Positions 26,596 through 35,173 of a stretch of DNA of 64,000 nucleotides are shown one piece after another (the stretch's first letter is position 1; each line of letters starts with the position of its first letter). This DNA comes from RYN-230 sp963720645. Lineage in GTDB: Bacteria > Actinomycetota > Actinomycetes > Streptosporangiales > Streptosporangiaceae. Below the pieces are notes generated by a model that did not search any database, was not told the DNA's origin, and was given only the letters and a program-made list of their open reading frames with translations. The position numbers were made by a program, and so were the translations under genes. The stretch lies in assembly GCA_963720645.1 (NCBI GenBank), contig CAVRFX010000024.1:328867-392866 (forward strand), read 5' to 3'.

Positions 26596-27441
26596 TTACA
26601 CGCTGACGAGCGCGATGCCGGCCACGGCCAGCAGCAGCCCGGCCAGCTGGGGCAGGCGCATCCGCTCGCCGAGGACGACCCGGGCCAGCAGCACCGTGAC
26701 CCCCGGGTACAGCGAGGTCAGCACCACCGCGATGCCGAACAGCCCAGCCCGGGTAGCGGCCACGTAGCAGACGTTGGCGCCCGCATCGAGCAGACCGGAG
26801 GCGACCGCCGCGCCCAGCAGCCACGGGCTGACCGAGCGCCAGGCCAGGCCGCCCAGCCAGGCCATCGCACCGGTCACGACCAGGGCCCCGGTAATGCGGG
26901 ACACGGCGCTGGGCCACAGCACGCCCGAGGCGCCCGCGTAGCGCAGGAACAGGAAGAACAGGCCGAACCCGATGCCGCCCCCGACACCGAGCAGGAGACC
27001 GCGGGCGGGCGGGGCAGACCCGGACTGGCCGCGGCCGATCCCTTCCGAGCTCACCAGCACGGTGGCCACCAGGCACAGGCCGCCGCCGAAGTAGACCAGC
27101 GGCCCGGGGCGCTCCCCGCCCGCGATCGCCACGCCGACCGGGAGCACCGTGGACACCAGCGCCGAGACCGGGGCCACCACCCGCATCGGCCCCGCGGCGA
27201 GGCCCGCGTAGAACAAGATGAGCCCGGCCCCGCCGGCCACGCCCGCGGCCGCCGCCCACGGCAGCCCGGCCGTCCCGACCGGCCCACCAAACGCCAGCGC
27301 CGCGGCCAGCAGCACCACCACCCCGGCCGGGGCGGAGACGATGAGCACGGACAGGACGTGGGTGCGCCGCGACACGGCACCGCCGAGGAAGTCGGCGCTG
27401 CCGTAGAGCACGGCGGCCGCCAGGGCGAAGACGATGGTCAC
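26596..27441 (-). CDS. EamA-family drug/metabolite exporter
   Basis: A 281-residue protein with ten predicted membrane helices in two EamA repeats. The first starts VFALAAAVLYGSADFLGGAVSRR, the second starts at GLLLGVGGGIGFGLFFLFLRYAG. The signature LLDAGANVCYVAATRAGLFGIAVVLTSLYPGVTVLLARVVLGERMRLPQLAGLLLAVAGIALV is characteristic of the C-terminal repeat. GTG 27441 has GGGAG 6 nt upstream. It is divergent from an XRE-cupin regulator with an inverted repeat between them, a common exporter-regulator pair. Confidence 0.88.
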   Translation of the reverse strand: MTIVFALAAAVLYGSADFLGGAVSRRTHVLSVLIVSAPAGVVVLLAAALAFGGPVGTAGLPWAAAAGVAGGAGLILFYAGLAAGPMRVVAPVSALVSTVLPVGVAIAGGERPGPLVYFGGGLCLVATVLVSSEGIGRGQSGSAPPARGLLLGVGGGIGFGLFFLFLRYAGASGVLWPSAVSRITGALVVTGAMAWLGGLAWRSVSPWLLGAAVASGLLDAGANVCYVAATRAGLFGIAVVLTSLYPGVTVLLARVVLGERMRLPQLAGLLLAVAGIALVSV

Positions 27442-27488
27442 GATGGCTCCCGGGCGAGCGTGCCGAAGCACGGGACGGTCGGTTTAGC

Positions 27489-27502
27489 GAACTGTATAGT
27501 TC
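27489..27502. promoter_or_regulatory. operator-like palindrome between exporter and regulator
   Basis: GAACT-GTAT-AGTTC, followed by an overlapping half (TTCACTGTA), 48 bp upstream of the exporter start and in the most AT-rich part of the divergent region 27442-27625. It is the likely binding site of the adjacent XRE-cupin regulator. Confidence 0.5.
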
Positions 27503-27625
27503 ACTGTACTGACCGGCTGGACGCGGCGCGACCGGGATCCTGAGCGCGGCGCAGCCGGAAGGCGAAGCCACCGCTCAAGGGAGCGAAGCACCCCGGGATA
27601 CCGGGCCGGACCGAACGGACAAACG

Positions 27626-28198
27626 ATGGCTGCTGCCGACATCCCGGCCGCGCTGGCCCGGACCCTGCAGGCGCTGCGGGCCGAACGGGGCTGGTCACTG
27701 GACCAGCTGGCTGCCCGCTCCGGGGTGAGCAAAGGGGTCCTCGTCTCGCTGGAACAGGGCCGCGGCAACCCGAATCTGGGCACCCTGGCCCGGATCGGCG
27801 ACGCGTTCGGCGTGCCCCTGACCCGGCTGGTCGAGGTGACCAGCGAATCGAGCGTCCGGATCACCGGGCCCGGCGACGCGCGCGTGCTCTGGCGCGGCCC
27901 GTCCGGGGGGACGGGCACGATCCTGGCGGCCACCGAGCCCCCGTGGGCCGCGGAACTGTGGCGCTGGACGCTCCAGCCGGGCGAGGGCTTCGGCGGGGAT
28001 GCGCACACGCCCGCCACCCGGGAACTGGCCTGGGTCGAGGACGGCACCCTCACGCTGACCGTGGCCGGGGAGCGGTACCAGGTGACGGCCGGGCAGTCGG
28101 CCCGGTTCCCGGGCGGCGTCCCGCACGCCTACCGGAATGACGGGACCACGCCCGTGGCCCTGACGATGATCGTCGTGGTCCCGCCTGCCCCGGAGTGA
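27626..28198 (+). CDS. XRE-family regulator with C-terminal cupin domain
   Basis: A 190-residue two-domain regulator. Residues about 8-65 form an XRE helix-turn-helix (ALARTLQALRAERGWSLDQLAARSGVSKGVLVSLEQGRGNPNLGTLARIGDAFGV). Residues about 105-187 form a cupin with RELAWVEDGTLTLTVAGERYQVTAGQSARFPGGVPHAYRNDG, where the His and Glu positions could bind a ligand or metal. Such proteins sense small molecules and commonly repress a neighbouring transporter, here the divergent EamA exporter. Confidence 0.9.
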   Translation: MAAADIPAALARTLQALRAERGWSLDQLAARSGVSKGVLVSLEQGRGNPNLGTLARIGDAFGVPLTRLVEVTSESSVRITGPGDARVLWRGPSGGTGTILAATEPPWAAELWRWTLQPGEGFGGDAHTPATRELAWVEDGTLTLTVAGERYQVTAGQSARFPGGVPHAYRNDGTTPVALTMIVVVPPAPE

Positions 28199-28225
28199 GC
28201 GGCCGCCGGCCAGCGGCGGGCCGGC

Positions 28226-28340
28226 CCGGGCCAGCAGGGCATCCCCCGAACCGGCCGGGCCAACAGGGCATCCGACTTCCGGAACCTTCCTGGGCAGACG
28301 GGGCATCCACCCCCGAACCGGCCCGGCCACCCTGGGCACT
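28226..28340. repeat. degenerate tandem repeat
   Basis: Three to four imperfect copies of a unit with core GGGCATCC followed by CCGAACCGGCC, filling the gap before the epimerase gene. No gene is seen in 28199-28485; the epimerase ribosome site (AGGAGAAAG) closes it. Confidence 0.4.
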
Positions 28341-28485
28341 GGTACATTCTGAGACAGAATTTCATCGTGGCCTGGCGTGGATTTACCCGCGGATTACCCT
28401 GGCGCAGATTGTCGGCCTCTGACTTCGGGCAGCAGCCGTGGTGAGGGGCGCAGACCCCGGCCAATATCCTCGATAGGAGAAAGTA

Positions 28486-29451
28486 ATGCGAGTCGTGGTG
28501 ACGGGGGGCGCCGGCTTCCTCGGATCCCATCTGTGTGACGCGATAATTGCCCGGGGCGATAGTGCCATATGCGTGGACAACCTGGCCACCGGCCGGCCGG
28601 AGAACGTCGCGCACCTGATGGGCAGGCCCGGGTTCACGTTCGTGGAAGCCGACGTCAGTTCCGCTCTCGACGTGCCCGGCCCGGTCGATGCGGTGGCCCA
28701 TCTGGCCAGCCCAGCGTCCCCCCCGGAGTACCTGCGCCTTCCGCTCGAGACGCTGGCCGTGGGGAGCCGGGGGACGGAGAACGCGCTGCGCGTGGCCCAC
28801 CGGTACGGGGCCCGGTTCGTCCTCGCCTCCACCAGCGAGGTCTACGGCGACCCGGCCGTGCACCCGCAATCCGAGGATTACTGGGGCAACGTCAACCCGG
28901 TCGGCCCGAGAAGTGTTTACGACGAGGCCAAGAGATTTGCCGAGGCACTGACCCGCGCCTACCGGGACACGCACGGCGTGGACGCCGGCATTATCCGCAT
29001 CTTCAACACGTACGGCCCGCGGATGAACGCGCAGGACGGGCGGATTGTCTCGAACTTCATCACCCAGGCGCTGAACGGGGACCCGCTGACCATTTACGGC
29101 GACGGCACCCAGACCCGCAGTTTCTGTTACGTGGACGACCTGATCCGCGGGATCGTGAGCATGATCGACTGCGCCGAGAGCGGCCCGGTGAACCTCGGGA
29201 ACCCGGAAGAATTCACCGTCGCCGACTTCGCGAAGCTGGTGCTGCGGCTGACCGGCTCGGACTCGCCGGTGGAGCACCTGCCACTGCCGGTGGACGACCC
29301 GACCCGCCGCTGCCCGGTCATCACCCGGGCCAGCCACCTGCTGGGCTGGCAGCCCGAAGTCCGCGTGGAGGACGGCGTCCGCCGGACCGTTGAGTGGTTC
29401 CGCTCCCGGCCTGAGGAACTACGGATGGCCTCAGCCGCCGGTTCCCGGTAA
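28486..29451 (+). CDS. UDP-glucuronate decarboxylase-like NAD-dependent epimerase/dehydratase
   Basis: A 321-residue extended short-chain dehydrogenase. The Rossmann loop is TGGAGFLGSHL. HLASPASPPEYLRLPLETL is the segment typical of UDP-xylose synthases (UXS), catalytic YDEAK follows a TSEVYGDP strand, and IFNTYGPRM and RSFCYVDDLIRGI complete the family pattern. The reaction would be UDP-glucuronate to UDP-xylose plus CO2 with bound NAD. UDP-glucose 6-dehydrogenase is encoded immediately downstream in convergent orientation, giving the preceding step. The close relative dTDP-glucose dehydratase lacks the ASPASPPEY form, so UXS is preferred. Confidence 0.85.
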   Translation: MRVVVTGGAGFLGSHLCDAIIARGDSAICVDNLATGRPENVAHLMGRPGFTFVEADVSSALDVPGPVDAVAHLASPASPPEYLRLPLETLAVGSRGTENALRVAHRYGARFVLASTSEVYGDPAVHPQSEDYWGNVNPVGPRSVYDEAKRFAEALTRAYRDTHGVDAGIIRIFNTYGPRMNAQDGRIVSNFITQALNGDPLTIYGDGTQTRSFCYVDDLIRGIVSMIDCAESGPVNLGNPEEFTVADFAKLVLRLTGSDSPVEHLPLPVDDPTRRCPVITRASHLLGWQPEVRVEDGVRRTVEWFRSRPEELRMASAAGSR

Positions 29452-29643
29452 ACGGCTCCGCCGCTTATCGCCGGCGGGTGCCGCTGCGCGGCGTATTGCC
29501 CGCGCGCGGGCGATGCAGGCGCATTCCGCCCGGTCCGGGCGTCATTGCGGGTGCCATTGCCGGGCCCGTAATAGGGGGACGGTATTCCCGGGCGCGGACC
29601 GGGTCATCGCCACGGCACCCGCCGTCGCGATGCGCGGTGCGTA

Positions 29644-30993
29644 CTACCCGCGGGCCGGGCCGGGCACCTGGGCCAGCTGAGCCGCTCCGCCCAGGGACCG
29701 CACCGTCCACCCGGCCGACCGCCACCGGGCCAGCGGGAGCACGTTGCGCCCGTCGAGCAGGCACGGGGTCCGGACCACCGAGGCCAGCTCGGACGGGTCG
29801 ATGTCGCGGTACTCGGGCCATTCGGTGAGGTGCAGCACCACGTCCGCCGCCTCGCAGGCCTTGACGGCCTCTTCCACGTAGTCCAGGGACGGCCAGGCCC
29901 GCCGCGCGTTGTACGTGGCCCGGGGATCGTGCACCCGCACCGCCGCCCCCTCGGCCTGGATGGCCCGGGCCACGTCGAGGGCGGGTGAGTCCCGGACGTC
30001 GTCGGTGCCGGGCTTGAAGGCCGCCCCCAGCACGGCCACGTTCCGCCCGGCGAAGGACCCGCCGGCGAGCTCGCGGGCCAGCTCGACGGCCAGGACCCGG
30101 CGGCCCGTGTTGATCTGGTCCACCTCGCGCAGGAACTGCAGGGAGCCGCCCACGCCCAGCTCATCGGCGCGGGTCATGAACGCCCGGATGTCCTTGGACA
30201 GGCAGCCGCCGCCGAAGCCCAGCCCCGCGGAGAGGAACCGGCGCCCGATGCGGGTGTCGTGGCCGAGCGCGTCCGCGAGCGTCATCACGTCGGCGCCGGC
30301 CGCGTCGCACACATTCGCGATCGCGTTGATGAAGGAGATCTTGGTGGCCAGGAAGGCGTTCGCCGCGACCTTCACCAGCTCCGCGGTGGCCAGGTCCGTG
30401 GTGATGTACGGGGTGCCCAGCTCGAGCACGCTGGCGTAGATCTCGCGCAGCAGGACATCAGCGCCGTCCGACGTCACGCCGACGACGATGCGGTCCGGCC
30501 GCAGCGTGTCCTGGACCGCGAATCCCTCGCGGAGGAACTCGGGGTTCCAGGCCAGCCCGGCCGCCGCGCCTGCCGGCGCGAGCCCGGCGATCCGGCAGGC
30601 CAGCCGGGCTGCCGTGCCGACCGGCACCGTGGACTTGCCGATCACCAGGCAGTCCCGGGTGAGGTACGGGGCCAGCCCGTCCACGACCGCCTCGATATGA
30701 CTCAGGTCGGCGCCACTGCCGCCGGGCAGCTGCGGGGTCCCGACGCAGATGAAGTGGGCGTCGCCGAACCCGGCGGCCTCTTGCAGGGAGGTGCTGAAGC
30801 GGAGCTTCCCCGACCGCACCGCCCGGACCAGGATCTCCTCGAGTCCGGGCTCAAAGAAAGGGGCGCGGCCATCCTGGAGCGCGGCCACCTTCCGGGTGTC
30901 GGCGTCCACGCCGAGGACCTCATGCCCGAGATCCGCCATGCACGCCGCGTGCACGGCACCCAGATACCCGGTCCCGATAACGGTCATCCGCAT
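29644..30993 (-). CDS. UDP-glucose 6-dehydrogenase
   Basis: A 449-residue NAD-dependent dehydrogenase oxidising UDP-glucose to UDP-glucuronate in two steps. N-terminal NAD loop VIGTGYLGAVHAACMADLGHEV, substrate-side AWNPEFLREGFAVQDTLRPDRIVVG, catalytic cysteine in FGGGCLSKDIRAF and C-terminal domain AFKPGTDDVRDSPALDVA are all present. ATG 30993 is chosen because AAGGAG lies 8 nt upstream; the in-frame GTG nine bases earlier overlaps that ribosome site. It converges on the UXS-like gene. Confidence 0.93.
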   Translation of the reverse strand: MRMTVIGTGYLGAVHAACMADLGHEVLGVDADTRKVAALQDGRAPFFEPGLEEILVRAVRSGKLRFSTSLQEAAGFGDAHFICVGTPQLPGGSGADLSHIEAVVDGLAPYLTRDCLVIGKSTVPVGTAARLACRIAGLAPAGAAAGLAWNPEFLREGFAVQDTLRPDRIVVGVTSDGADVLLREIYASVLELGTPYITTDLATAELVKVAANAFLATKISFINAIANVCDAAGADVMTLADALGHDTRIGRRFLSAGLGFGGGCLSKDIRAFMTRADELGVGGSLQFLREVDQINTGRRVLAVELARELAGGSFAGRNVAVLGAAFKPGTDDVRDSPALDVARAIQAEGAAVRVHDPRATYNARRAWPSLDYVEEAVKACEAADVVLHLTEWPEYRDIDPSELASVVRTPCLLDGRNVLPLARWRSAGWTVRSLGGAAQLAQVPGPARG

Positions 30994-31431
30994 GCGGGTC
31001 ACTCCTTAACCATGCCGCAGCCAAGATCCGGGACTGGCGACGCTGGGCCGCCGTGCAGATGAAGGCTCGCCGAACCCTGAGCGTCCACGCACGGCGCTGG
31101 CCGGTTCCGAGTGATCCACCAGCCCGTTCCCCCGGCGAGGTCGTTCCCGAACACGCAGCGCACTCCCCCTCTGTGGCCGCTGTGCCTGGGCGCGCCACTT
31201 TCAGCCCGGCGCCGCTCCAGGCCGAGAGATCCTGGGGAGAACGGCGCGTCGGCACTGGCGCTACGTTCACATTCGTCGCTTAGGTCATCAAACCTGCTCA
31301 GCAGCGAAGTCGCACCGGGTTTGGGAGAGGTTTACCAGCTAAACTCGGCGGGCCGTGCCCACGCGGCATCACGGCATGGCTATGCCATCTAGTAGTGCCA
31401 GGTCAGACGGGTCAGGGAGGCGGGATCAGCC
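30994..31431. other. 438-bp gene-free intergenic region
   Basis: No supportable gene on either strand. The right half becomes less GC-rich (31260-31400) and holds GTTTA-CCAGC-TAAAC, a small inverted repeat, and a GGGAGG ribosome site before the DUF4032 gene. Promoters for the two divergent genes should lie here. Confidence 0.4.
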
Positions 31432-32673
31432 GTGCGTTTCGTCTTCAGCCCGCCCACCGAGGACGCGGCCGGCCTGCTGAGCCTGCCGTGGACGGAGCCG
31501 CTCGAGCAGTGGCATGACCCGCGGCTGGTCGAGATCCGGCAGCGCGGCATCTCCCGGCACATCGTCCGCTTCGTCGCCGACGACGGCGAGCTGTACGCGC
31601 TCAAGGCCATCAACGAGAACCTGGCCCGGCGTGAATACCGGCTGCTGCGCGACCTGGCCGAGCTCAACGTGCCCGCGGTGCATGTGGTCGGCATCGTGGT
31701 GGACCGCGGGCCGGATCTCGAGGCGATCCTGGTCACCCGGTTCCTGGACTACTCCACCACCTACCGGGCCCTGTTCTCCAGCTCACGGGGCGGCCAGCCG
31801 ACGGACCGGCTGCTCGACGCCCTGGTCGAGCTCCTGGTCCGGCTGCACCTGTCCGGCTTCTTCTGGGGTGACTGCTCACTGTCCAACACGCTGTTCCGCT
31901 ACGACGCGGGCACGCTCGAGGCGTATCTGGTCAACGCGGAGACCAGCGAGCGCCATCCCTCGCTGACCGCGGGCCAGCGGCGTTACGACGTGGACCTGGC
32001 CGAGGAACGCGTGTACGGCGAGCTGCTCGACCTCCAGGCCGGTGAGCTGCTCAGCCCGGACCTGGACCCGCTGGAGATCGCCGCGGAGCTGCCCCTGCGG
32101 TACGAGCGGCTGTGGGATGAGCTGACCCGGGAAGAGCTGCTGCGCCCGGACGACCAGCGGTACCGGATCGCGCAGCGGCTGCGGCGGCTCAACGATCTCG
32201 GCTTCGACGCCGACGAGGTGGAGCTGATCAGCACGCCGGACGGGAACCGGCTCCGGCTGCGGACCAGGGTGTCGGAGTCCGGCTATCACGCGCGCCAGCT
32301 GTTCCTGCGCACCGGGCTGGTCGTGGAGGAGAACCAGGCCCGCCGGCTGCTCAACGACGTCGCCAGCTTCCGTGCCTACCTGGAGCAGAAGCGCGGCCGC
32401 CCGGTGCCCGAGATGGTGGCGGCCAGCCAGTGGCTCAGCGATATCTACGACCCGGTGGTCGCGGCGATCCCGGAAGACCTGCGCGGCCGCCTCCCGCCGG
32501 CCGAGATCTTCCACGAGATCCTCGAGCACCGCTGGTACATGTCCGAGGCAGCCGGCTTCGACGTCGGCACGGCCGCGGCCGCGCGATCCTATTTCCAGAC
32601 GGTGCTGCCGGGGGTACCCGAACTGCTCAGCGAGGGTGGCGCGGCCCCGGGCGGCACCCGCACGTCATCCTGA
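31432..32673 (+). CDS. DUF4032 domain protein with kinase-like fold
   Basis: A 413-residue protein. The first 170 residues resemble a lipopolysaccharide-kinase/RIO-like fold: LYALKAINENLARREYRLLRDL gives the ATP-lysine and helix C, VELLVRLHLSGFFWGDCSLSNTLFRYDAG is a catalytic-loop-like HxSGFxxGDxSxxN motif, and the next strand carries VNAETSE in place of DFG-like residues. The C-terminal part (YHARQLFLRTGLVVEENQARRLLNDVASF to HEILEHRWYMSE) is the DUF4032 domain itself. The family is common in actinobacteria with no established function. The start follows GGGAGGCGGG but the spacing is long. The 3' end overlaps the convergent membrane gene by 85 nt. Confidence 0.85.
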   Translation: MRFVFSPPTEDAAGLLSLPWTEPLEQWHDPRLVEIRQRGISRHIVRFVADDGELYALKAINENLARREYRLLRDLAELNVPAVHVVGIVVDRGPDLEAILVTRFLDYSTTYRALFSSSRGGQPTDRLLDALVELLVRLHLSGFFWGDCSLSNTLFRYDAGTLEAYLVNAETSERHPSLTAGQRRYDVDLAEERVYGELLDLQAGELLSPDLDPLEIAAELPLRYERLWDELTREELLRPDDQRYRIAQRLRRLNDLGFDADEVELISTPDGNRLRLRTRVSESGYHARQLFLRTGLVVEENQARRLLNDVASFRAYLEQKRGRPVPEMVAASQWLSDIYDPVVAAIPEDLRGRLPPAEIFHEILEHRWYMSEAAGFDVGTAAAARSYFQTVLPGVPELLSEGGAAPGGTRTSS

Positions 32674-33026
32674 CCGCCGCGGGCGGCGATCATCGGCAGG
32701 CCGACGAGCAGCGCCAGCACCGCGATCACGGCCGCCTCGATCAGCTGGCCGTCCGCCTCGTGCAGGCAGGCCTGCTCGAACTGCTGCGCCACCGCCGGGG
32801 ACGCCGCCTGCCCGGGGCTGCCGCCGGTGTTGACGATGCCCGGGTCAAGCCGGACCCGGACCGCGCTATCGGAGGTGTGACCCGGGCCGCACCATCCCGT
32901 CACCGCGCCGGACGCGGCCCGCTGCACGCTGAGCGGGATGAAGAGCAGGGTCAGCGCCGCGGCCAGGCCGCCGACCACGATCGCCACCCCGCACAGGCGC
33001 AGGAAATCCCGACCGGACGATGGCAT
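32589..33026 (-). CDS. two-helix membrane protein, unknown
   Basis: A 145-residue protein with a membrane helix near residues 10-32 (LCGVAIVVGGLAAALTLLFIPL), an extracytoplasmic loop of about 65 residues with two cysteines (TGWCGPGH and EQACLHEAD, possibly a disulfide), and a second helix (LIEAAVIAVLALLVGLPMIAA). GAGGAGG lies 5 nt before ATG 33026. The tail overlaps the DUF4032 gene. No family recognised. Confidence 0.65.
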   Translation of the reverse strand: MPSSGRDFLRLCGVAIVVGGLAAALTLLFIPLSVQRAASGAVTGWCGPGHTSDSAVRVRLDPGIVNTGGSPGQAASPAVAQQFEQACLHEADGQLIEAAVIAVLALLVGLPMIAARGGQDDVRVPPGAAPPSLSSSGTPGSTVWK

Positions 33027-33240
33027 GGCTGCCTCCTCAGCGCACGTCGGCCACCCGCAGGCCCGATCCCGTCCCGCCCTCGGGCCTGGCGGCCCTCCTC
33101 TTATCTAGCTTGGCATGGCCGACGCCGCGCAGACGCGTACCGGGGCAGCCAGGTTCCCGGACTCCGGTGACCCGGGCGTACCCGGGCAGCGGGTAACGTC
33201 CACGGGACAGCAGGCGCCCGTCCCCGGGGAGGTAGACGTG

Positions 33241-33771
33241 ATGGCTGATGCTGAGCCCGCGGCGATGCAGGCCGGCGTGGTCAACGTCCTGCTCACCATC
33301 AACCCGGTGGCCAGCCACGCCGCGGGCGCGTACCTCACCTGGGACGGGGTGGCCTTCGACGAGGAGCAGACCGCGCGGTGCGACGCGGCCACCCCGCACG
33401 AGCTGTGGGCGTGGACCGTCACCACCGACGAGGCGCCCGGCGCTGCCGCCGGGCCCCGGGCGGACGTGCGCAGGCTGACCACGATCGTGGCCGGGGCGGC
33501 CGGGCAGGCCCCGGAGGCGTTCAACGAGGCGGTGCTCAGTCATTTTGCCGGCTGCCCGGCCCGCGAGGTGCTGGGCCCGGGTGCCGGGGAATCCGGTGCG
33601 GACGGGGAGTACCGCCCCTACCCGGTCATCTTCCGCCAGACCGTGCTGCCGCGGATCTTCCGTGACACGGTCCTGCCCGGCCTGGCCGGGCAGGACCGCG
33701 ACGAGGCGCTGGAGATCCTGGGCCGCCTCGAGCCGGCGGCTAGCCCGGCCACCCCGGACCACACGGCCTGA
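33241..33771 (+). CDS. hypothetical protein
   Basis: A 176-residue soluble protein starting at ATG 33241, 8 nt after GGGGAGG. It begins MADAEPAAMQAGVVNVLLTINPVASHAAGAYLTWDGVAFDEEQTARCD and later has YRPYPVIFRQTVLPRIFRDTVLPGLAGQDRDEALEIL. Codon use is clearly coding. The open frame extends back to 33115, but those 42 residues look non-coding. I do not recognise the family. Confidence 0.65.
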   Translation: MADAEPAAMQAGVVNVLLTINPVASHAAGAYLTWDGVAFDEEQTARCDAATPHELWAWTVTTDEAPGAAAGPRADVRRLTTIVAGAAGQAPEAFNEAVLSHFAGCPAREVLGPGAGESGADGEYRPYPVIFRQTVLPRIFRDTVLPGLAGQDRDEALEILGRLEPAASPATPDHTA

Positions 33772-33850
33772 CCCCTTCCCGGGCCCGGCGGCCCCGGCGG
33801 CGGCTCCGGACCCACGGCCTGAGCCCCTCCCGGGCCGGGCGCCCCGGCGG

Positions 33851-34390
33851 TCAGCTGGCGCAGCCGCCTGCCGCCCTGGCCGCGGCGACATCGGCGGGCA
33901 CGCTCCCGTGCCGGTAGAGCCCCAGGTCCCGGGGAGAAAATCCCCAGTGGCCGCCCGCGTAGACCAGAGTCTCGGTCGCGCTCTCCGGCTTCGCGGCCCC
34001 GCCCGTCAGGGCCACCGTGACCACCGCGGTCTTCCCGGTCACGGCGACGTGGCGGATCTTGTAGGACATCCCGCCGGCCGCGCCCGGGCAGCCCCGGTGC
34101 ACCGCGACCCAGGCCGGCTCGCTGATGGCCTGCCGGACCGGGGCGCTCAGCATCTGGTAGATGATCGCGAACTGGCCGGCGGTGTAGAGCGTGAGGTAGT
34201 CATCGGCATCGGCCCGCGCCGCCGCGGCGGTGTCCGGTTCCACCGGCGCCGAGGCGTGCGCGCCGGGGGACGCGCTGCCGGCTGGCGCGGACGGCCCGCT
34301 GGAGCTCCCGGAACTGGCCGTCGAGCAGGCCGCTAAGGCGAGCCCGGCGGCAACCGCGGCCGGGACCGTACTCATCGCCTGAAATCGCAT
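33851..34390 (-). CDS. secreted lipoprotein, unknown
   Basis: A 179-residue protein with a lipoprotein signal (AVAAGLALAAC, lipobox LAAC at about residue 22) and a Ser/Pro/Ala linker. A folded domain follows: ADDYLTLYTAGQFAIIYQMLSAPVRQAISEPAWVAVHRGC, IRHVAVTGKTAVVTVALTGGA and YAGGHWGFSPRDLGLYRHG. This resembles small NTF2-like extracytoplasmic domains, which is only inferred. GAGAGGAA precedes ATG 34390. Cysteines in RGC and GGC could pair. Confidence 0.75.
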   Translation of the reverse strand: MRFQAMSTVPAAVAAGLALAACSTASSGSSSGPSAPAGSASPGAHASAPVEPDTAAAARADADDYLTLYTAGQFAIIYQMLSAPVRQAISEPAWVAVHRGCPGAAGGMSYKIRHVAVTGKTAVVTVALTGGAAKPESATETLVYAGGHWGFSPRDLGLYRHGSVPADVAAARAAGGCAS

Positions 34391-34924
34391 TCGTGCGCTT
34401 CCTCTCGGAGGTGACGCCTACCAGACGCCTGCCGGGGCCCGGCGGTGCACGCCCGCCGGGCCTGGCGGTGCACACCCGTGGCGGCCGGGCTGGGCAGGTG
34501 GCCACGCGGCCGGCCGGGCTGGCAGGTGACCACGTCGGCCGGCGGGGCGGGCCCGCTGGCGGTCTCCCGGGGGCGGGCCCGGCCAGATTATGGCACCGGG
34601 CGGCTCGCCGGGGCCGCGGGATCCGGGACGGGCGGCCGGCCTGACCCCGGGCGGCTGTGGCGCGGCTCATCCCAAATTTATGCATTAGTTGTTCAAGGAG
34701 GGTAGGGCTCAGGTCTGGAGGTGGACCAGAGTGACTGGGGGCATTCACGTCGGGGACCCGGGCAGCGTGATGCCGCGCCGGGACGCGCCCGCCAACTCAG
34801 TCGATCCGGATGCCACCGGGCCGGACAGACCGTTAGGGATGGTGGTGCCGGCCGGGGCGTGAGGGCCGGGCGCACGCACTGCGCCAGGTCGTGCCGCGCC
34901 AGGGCCCTCGCCATACTGGAGGCT
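34391..34924. other. 534-bp gene-free region with GC-rich tandem repeats
   Basis: 34440-34490 has two copies of GGCGGTGCAC(G/A)CCCG and 34485-34560 two copies of a CCGGGCTGG-CAGGTG-CCACG-GGCCGGC unit. A short AT-rich island (AAATTTATGCATTAG, about 34673-34687) is followed by GGAGGG. No product can be supported on either strand. Confidence 0.4.
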
Positions 34925-35170
34925 GTGGCGGAGAACGGGCAGGAGCCGGGCGGGCGGAGCGATCCGGCCGGGCCGCCGCCGTCCCGGGTGGACAAGCGGC
35001 TCTACTTCGCGCTGATGTCGGTCTGCATCGGCTTGTTCGTCATCTCCTGGGCGGTCGTGGACCGCTATTCAGTCCTCGCGGCGATCATCCTGTCGGCGGT
35101 GGCGCTGGCCATCCCGCCGTTCGCCGCGATCATCGCCAACGCGACCAGCGCGACCGACCGCCGCCGGTGA
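34925..35170 (+). CDS. DUF3099-like small membrane protein
   Basis: An 81-residue protein with a polar N-terminus, then DKRLYFALMSVCIGLFVISWAVV and AAIILSAVALAIPPFAAIIANATS: two membrane helices with the IPPFAAIIAN end typical of DUF3099. The GTG at 34925 has CATACT 7 nt upstream, fitting a leaderless start; the GGAGG between is too close to serve. The function is unknown. Confidence 0.65.
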   Translation: MAENGQEPGGRSDPAGPPPSRVDKRLYFALMSVCIGLFVISWAVVDRYSVLAAIILSAVALAIPPFAAIIANATSATDRRR

Positions 35171-35173
35171 CCG

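Noticed and set aside
28226..28340. CRISPR array
   Set aside because: Repeat units are imperfect, unequal and without regular spacers; no cas genes are present anywhere in the window.
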